Both the position numbers and the translations under genes were made by a program. Under the pieces are notes generated by a model. The model worked only from the letters and a program-made list of their open reading frames with translations, did no database searches and had not been told where the DNA came from. A DNA stretch of 64,000 bases, from contig JAQISU010000163.1 in NCBI GenBank assembly GCA_029339505.1, forward strand, positions 2,418,001 through 2,482,000. The letters run 5' to 3'. Shown in pieces: positions 61,301 through 64,000 of this stretch (position 1 is the first letter of the stretch; each line of letters begins with the position of its first letter). This DNA is from Unio delphinus. Taxonomy: Eukaryota > Mollusca > Bivalvia > Unionida > Unionidae.

Positions 61301-64000
61301 TGAAGATATTTAAATGTCTATCATGTCTAAACATTTTACACAATAGATCTTGAAGACATATTTAAATATGTCTATCATGTCTAAACATTTTACACAATAG
61401 ATCTTGAAGACATATTTAAATATGTCTATCATGTCTAAACATTTTACAGAATAGATCTTGAAGACATTTAAGTATGTCTATCATGTCTAAACATTTTACA
61501 CAAGAGATCTTGAAGACATATTTAAATATGTCTATCATGTCTAAACATTTTATACAATAGATCTTGAAGACCTTTAAATATGTCTATCATATCTAAACAT
61601 TTTACACAATAGATCTTGAAGACATTTAAATATGTCTATCATGTCTAAAGATTTTACACAATAGATCTTGAAGACATTTAAATGTCTATCATGTCTAAAC
61701 ATTTTACACAATAGATCTTGAAGACATATTTAAATATGTCTATCATGTCTAAACATTTTACACAATAAATCTTGAAGACATATTTAAATATATCTATCAT
61801 GTCTAAACATTTTACACAATAGATCTTGAAGACATATTTAAATATGTCTATCATGTCTAAACATTTTAAATATATCCATCACTGTAAACGTTTTAAATGT
61901 CTATCATGTCTAAACATTTTACACAATAGATTTTGAAGACATATTTAAATATGTCTATCATGTCTAAACATTTCACACAATAGATCTTGAAGACATATTT
62001 AAATATGTCTATCATGTCTAGACATTTTATACAATAGATCTTGAAGACATATTTAAATATGTCTATCATGTCTAAATATTTTACACAATAGATCTTGAAG
62101 ACATTTAAATATGTATATCATGTCTAAACATTTTATACAATAGATGTTAAGAGATTTAAATATGTCTATCATGTCTAAACATTTTACACGATAGATCTTG
62201 AAGGCATATTTAAATATGTCTATCATGTCTAAACATTTTAAATATGTCTATCATGTCTAAACATTTTGCACAATAGATCTTGAAGACATTTAAATATGTC
62301 TATCACTGTAAACATTTTAAATTTGTCTATCATTTCTAAACATTTTACACTATAGATCTTGAACACATATTTAAATATGTCTATCATGTCTAAACATTTT
62401 ACACAATAGATCTTGAAAACATATTTAAATATGTCTATCATGTCTAAACATTTTACACAATAGTTCTTGAAGACATATTTAAATATGTCTATCATTTCTT
62501 AACATTTTATGCAATAGATCTTGAAGACATATTTAAATATGTCTATCATGTCTAAATATTTTACACAATAGATCTTAAAGACATTTAAATATATCTATCA
62601 TTTCTTAACATTTTATACAATAGATCTTAAGACATTTAAATATGTCTATCATGTCTAAACATTTTACACGATAGATCTTGAAGGCATATTTAAATATGTC
62701 TATTATGTCTAAACATTTTAAATATGTCTATCATGTCTAAACATTTTGCACAATATATCTTGAAGACATTTAAATATGTCTATCACTGTAAACATTTAAA
62801 ATTTGTCTATCATATCTAAACATTTTACACAATAGATCTTGAAGACATTTAAATATGTCTCTCAGGTCTAAACATTTTACACAATAGATCTTGAAGACAT
62901 ATTTAAATATGTCTATCATGTCTAAACATTTTACACGATAGATCTTGAAGACATATTTAAATATGTCTATCATGTCTAAAGATTTTACACAATAGATCTT
63001 GAAGATATATTTAAATATGTCTATCATGTCTAAACCTTTTATACAATAGATCTTGAAGACATTTAAATGTTTATCATGTCTAAACATTTTATACAATAGA
63101 TCTTGAAGATATTTAAATATGTCTATCATGTCTAAACATTTTACACAATAGATCTTGAAGACATATTTAAATATGTCTATCATGTCTAAACATTTTATAT
63201 AATAGATCTTGAAGACATATTTAAATATGTTTATCATGTCTAAACATTTTACACTATAGATCTTGAAGATATTTAAATATGTCTATCATGTCTAAACATT
63301 TTACACAATAGATATTGAAGACATTTAAATATGTCTATCATGTCTAAACATTTTACACAATAGATCTTGAAGACATATTTAAATATGTCTATCATGTCTA
63401 AACATTTTACACAAGAGATCTTGAAGACATATTTAAATATGTCTATCATGTCTAAACATTTTATACAATAGATCTTGAAGACATTTAAATATGTCTATCA
63501 TGTTTAAACATTTTATACAATAGATCTTGAAGACATTTAAATATGTCTATCATGTCTAAACATTTTAAATATATCTATCACTGTAAACATTTTAAATGTC
63601 TATCATGTCTAAACATTTTACACAATAGATCTTGAAGACATATTTTAATGTCTATCATGTCTAAATATTTTACACAATAGATCTTGAAGACATTTAGATA
63701 TGTCTATCATGTCTAAACATTCTATACATTAGATCTTGAAGACATTTAGATATGTCTATCATGTCTAAACATTTTATACAATAGATCTTGAAGACATTTA
63801 AACATGTCTATCATGTCTAAACATTTTACACAATAGATCTTAAAGACATTTAAATATGTCTATCAGGTCTAAACATTTTACACAATAGATCTTGAAGACA
63901 TATTTAAATATGTCTATCATTTCTAAACATTTTACACAATAGATCTTGAAGACATATTTAAATATGTCTATCATGTCTAAACATTTTACTGAATAGATCT
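55347..64000. repeat. 54-bp satellite with 2.9-kb higher-order repeat
   Basis: About 160 units of 54 bp (or about 49 bp in a shorter subtype) built on AGATCTTGAAGACATATTTA + AATATGTCTATCATGTCTAA + ACATTTTACACAAT. Long units contain the perfect 18-bp palindrome GACATATTTAAATATGTC. A CACTGTAAACATTTTAAATA subtype clusters at 56.1-56.6 kb. Rare variant blocks recur at 2,916 bp (57.9 and 60.9 kb; 59.3 and 62.2 kb), and a third round starts near 63.6 kb. The array continues past the window end. Confidence 0.96.

Noticed and set aside
55347..63237. Minus-strand frames of 80-155 codons with FKIYCVKCLDMIDIFKYV repeats
   Set aside because: They are a product of the 54-bp satellite (18 codons). Frames end wherever a 49-bp unit occurs. 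No start context, splice or domain evidence.

Overview
The window looks like animal nuclear DNA from a lophotrochozoan, most plausibly a bivalve mollusc. The reasons are AT-rich spliced sequence, a tRNA-derived SINE whose central domain resembles common molluscan SINEs, an APE-type LINE and hAT-type miniature transposons. The species call is inference. No operons, rRNA, true tRNA genes or CRISPR arrays are visible.

One host gene can be followed on the + strand: a fold-type-I PLP-dependent aminotransferase related to the YER152C / 2-aminoadipate-transaminase-like group. Three coding exons are readable: 17930-18076, 46665-46780 and 47642-47796. Their phases agree (0/0, 2/2, then an open phase-1 donor). 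Intron 1 is about 28.6 kb, intron 2 is 861 bp and intron 3 runs off the window. The exons holding the catalytic lysine and C-terminus lie beyond it.

Layout. 1-17.8 kb: repeat-sparse DNA upstream of the coding start, carrying four simple repeats, three short hAT-like elements with exact 8-bp target duplications, two tRNA-SINEs, a SINE head fragment, a decayed LINE split by a 150-bp inverted repeat, and a foldback palindrome. 18-46.6 kb (intron 1): minisatellites with 31-, 59-, 28-, 58- and about 25-bp units; a 1.6-kb unit repeated four times (28.2-39.2 kb) into which two larger DNA transposons have jumped; and a 911/777-bp higher-order block carrying four SINE copies. 46.8-54.8 kb: a 33-bp and a 56-bp minisatellite. 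55.3-64 kb: a 54-bp satellite with a 2.9-kb higher-order period, running past the window end.

The most unusual feature is where the arrays sit in the aminotransferase gene. The 56-bp repeat (about 126 copies) carries the last 24 nt of exon 3 plus its 5' splice site, so about 126 copies of that donor follow the exon. The 33-bp repeat (8 copies) likewise starts at the exon 2 donor and contains it. The roughly 25-bp array upstream runs directly into the exon 2 acceptor. Three separate minisatellites therefore appear to have grown at exon-intron junctions of one gene, leaving tandem decoy splice sites.
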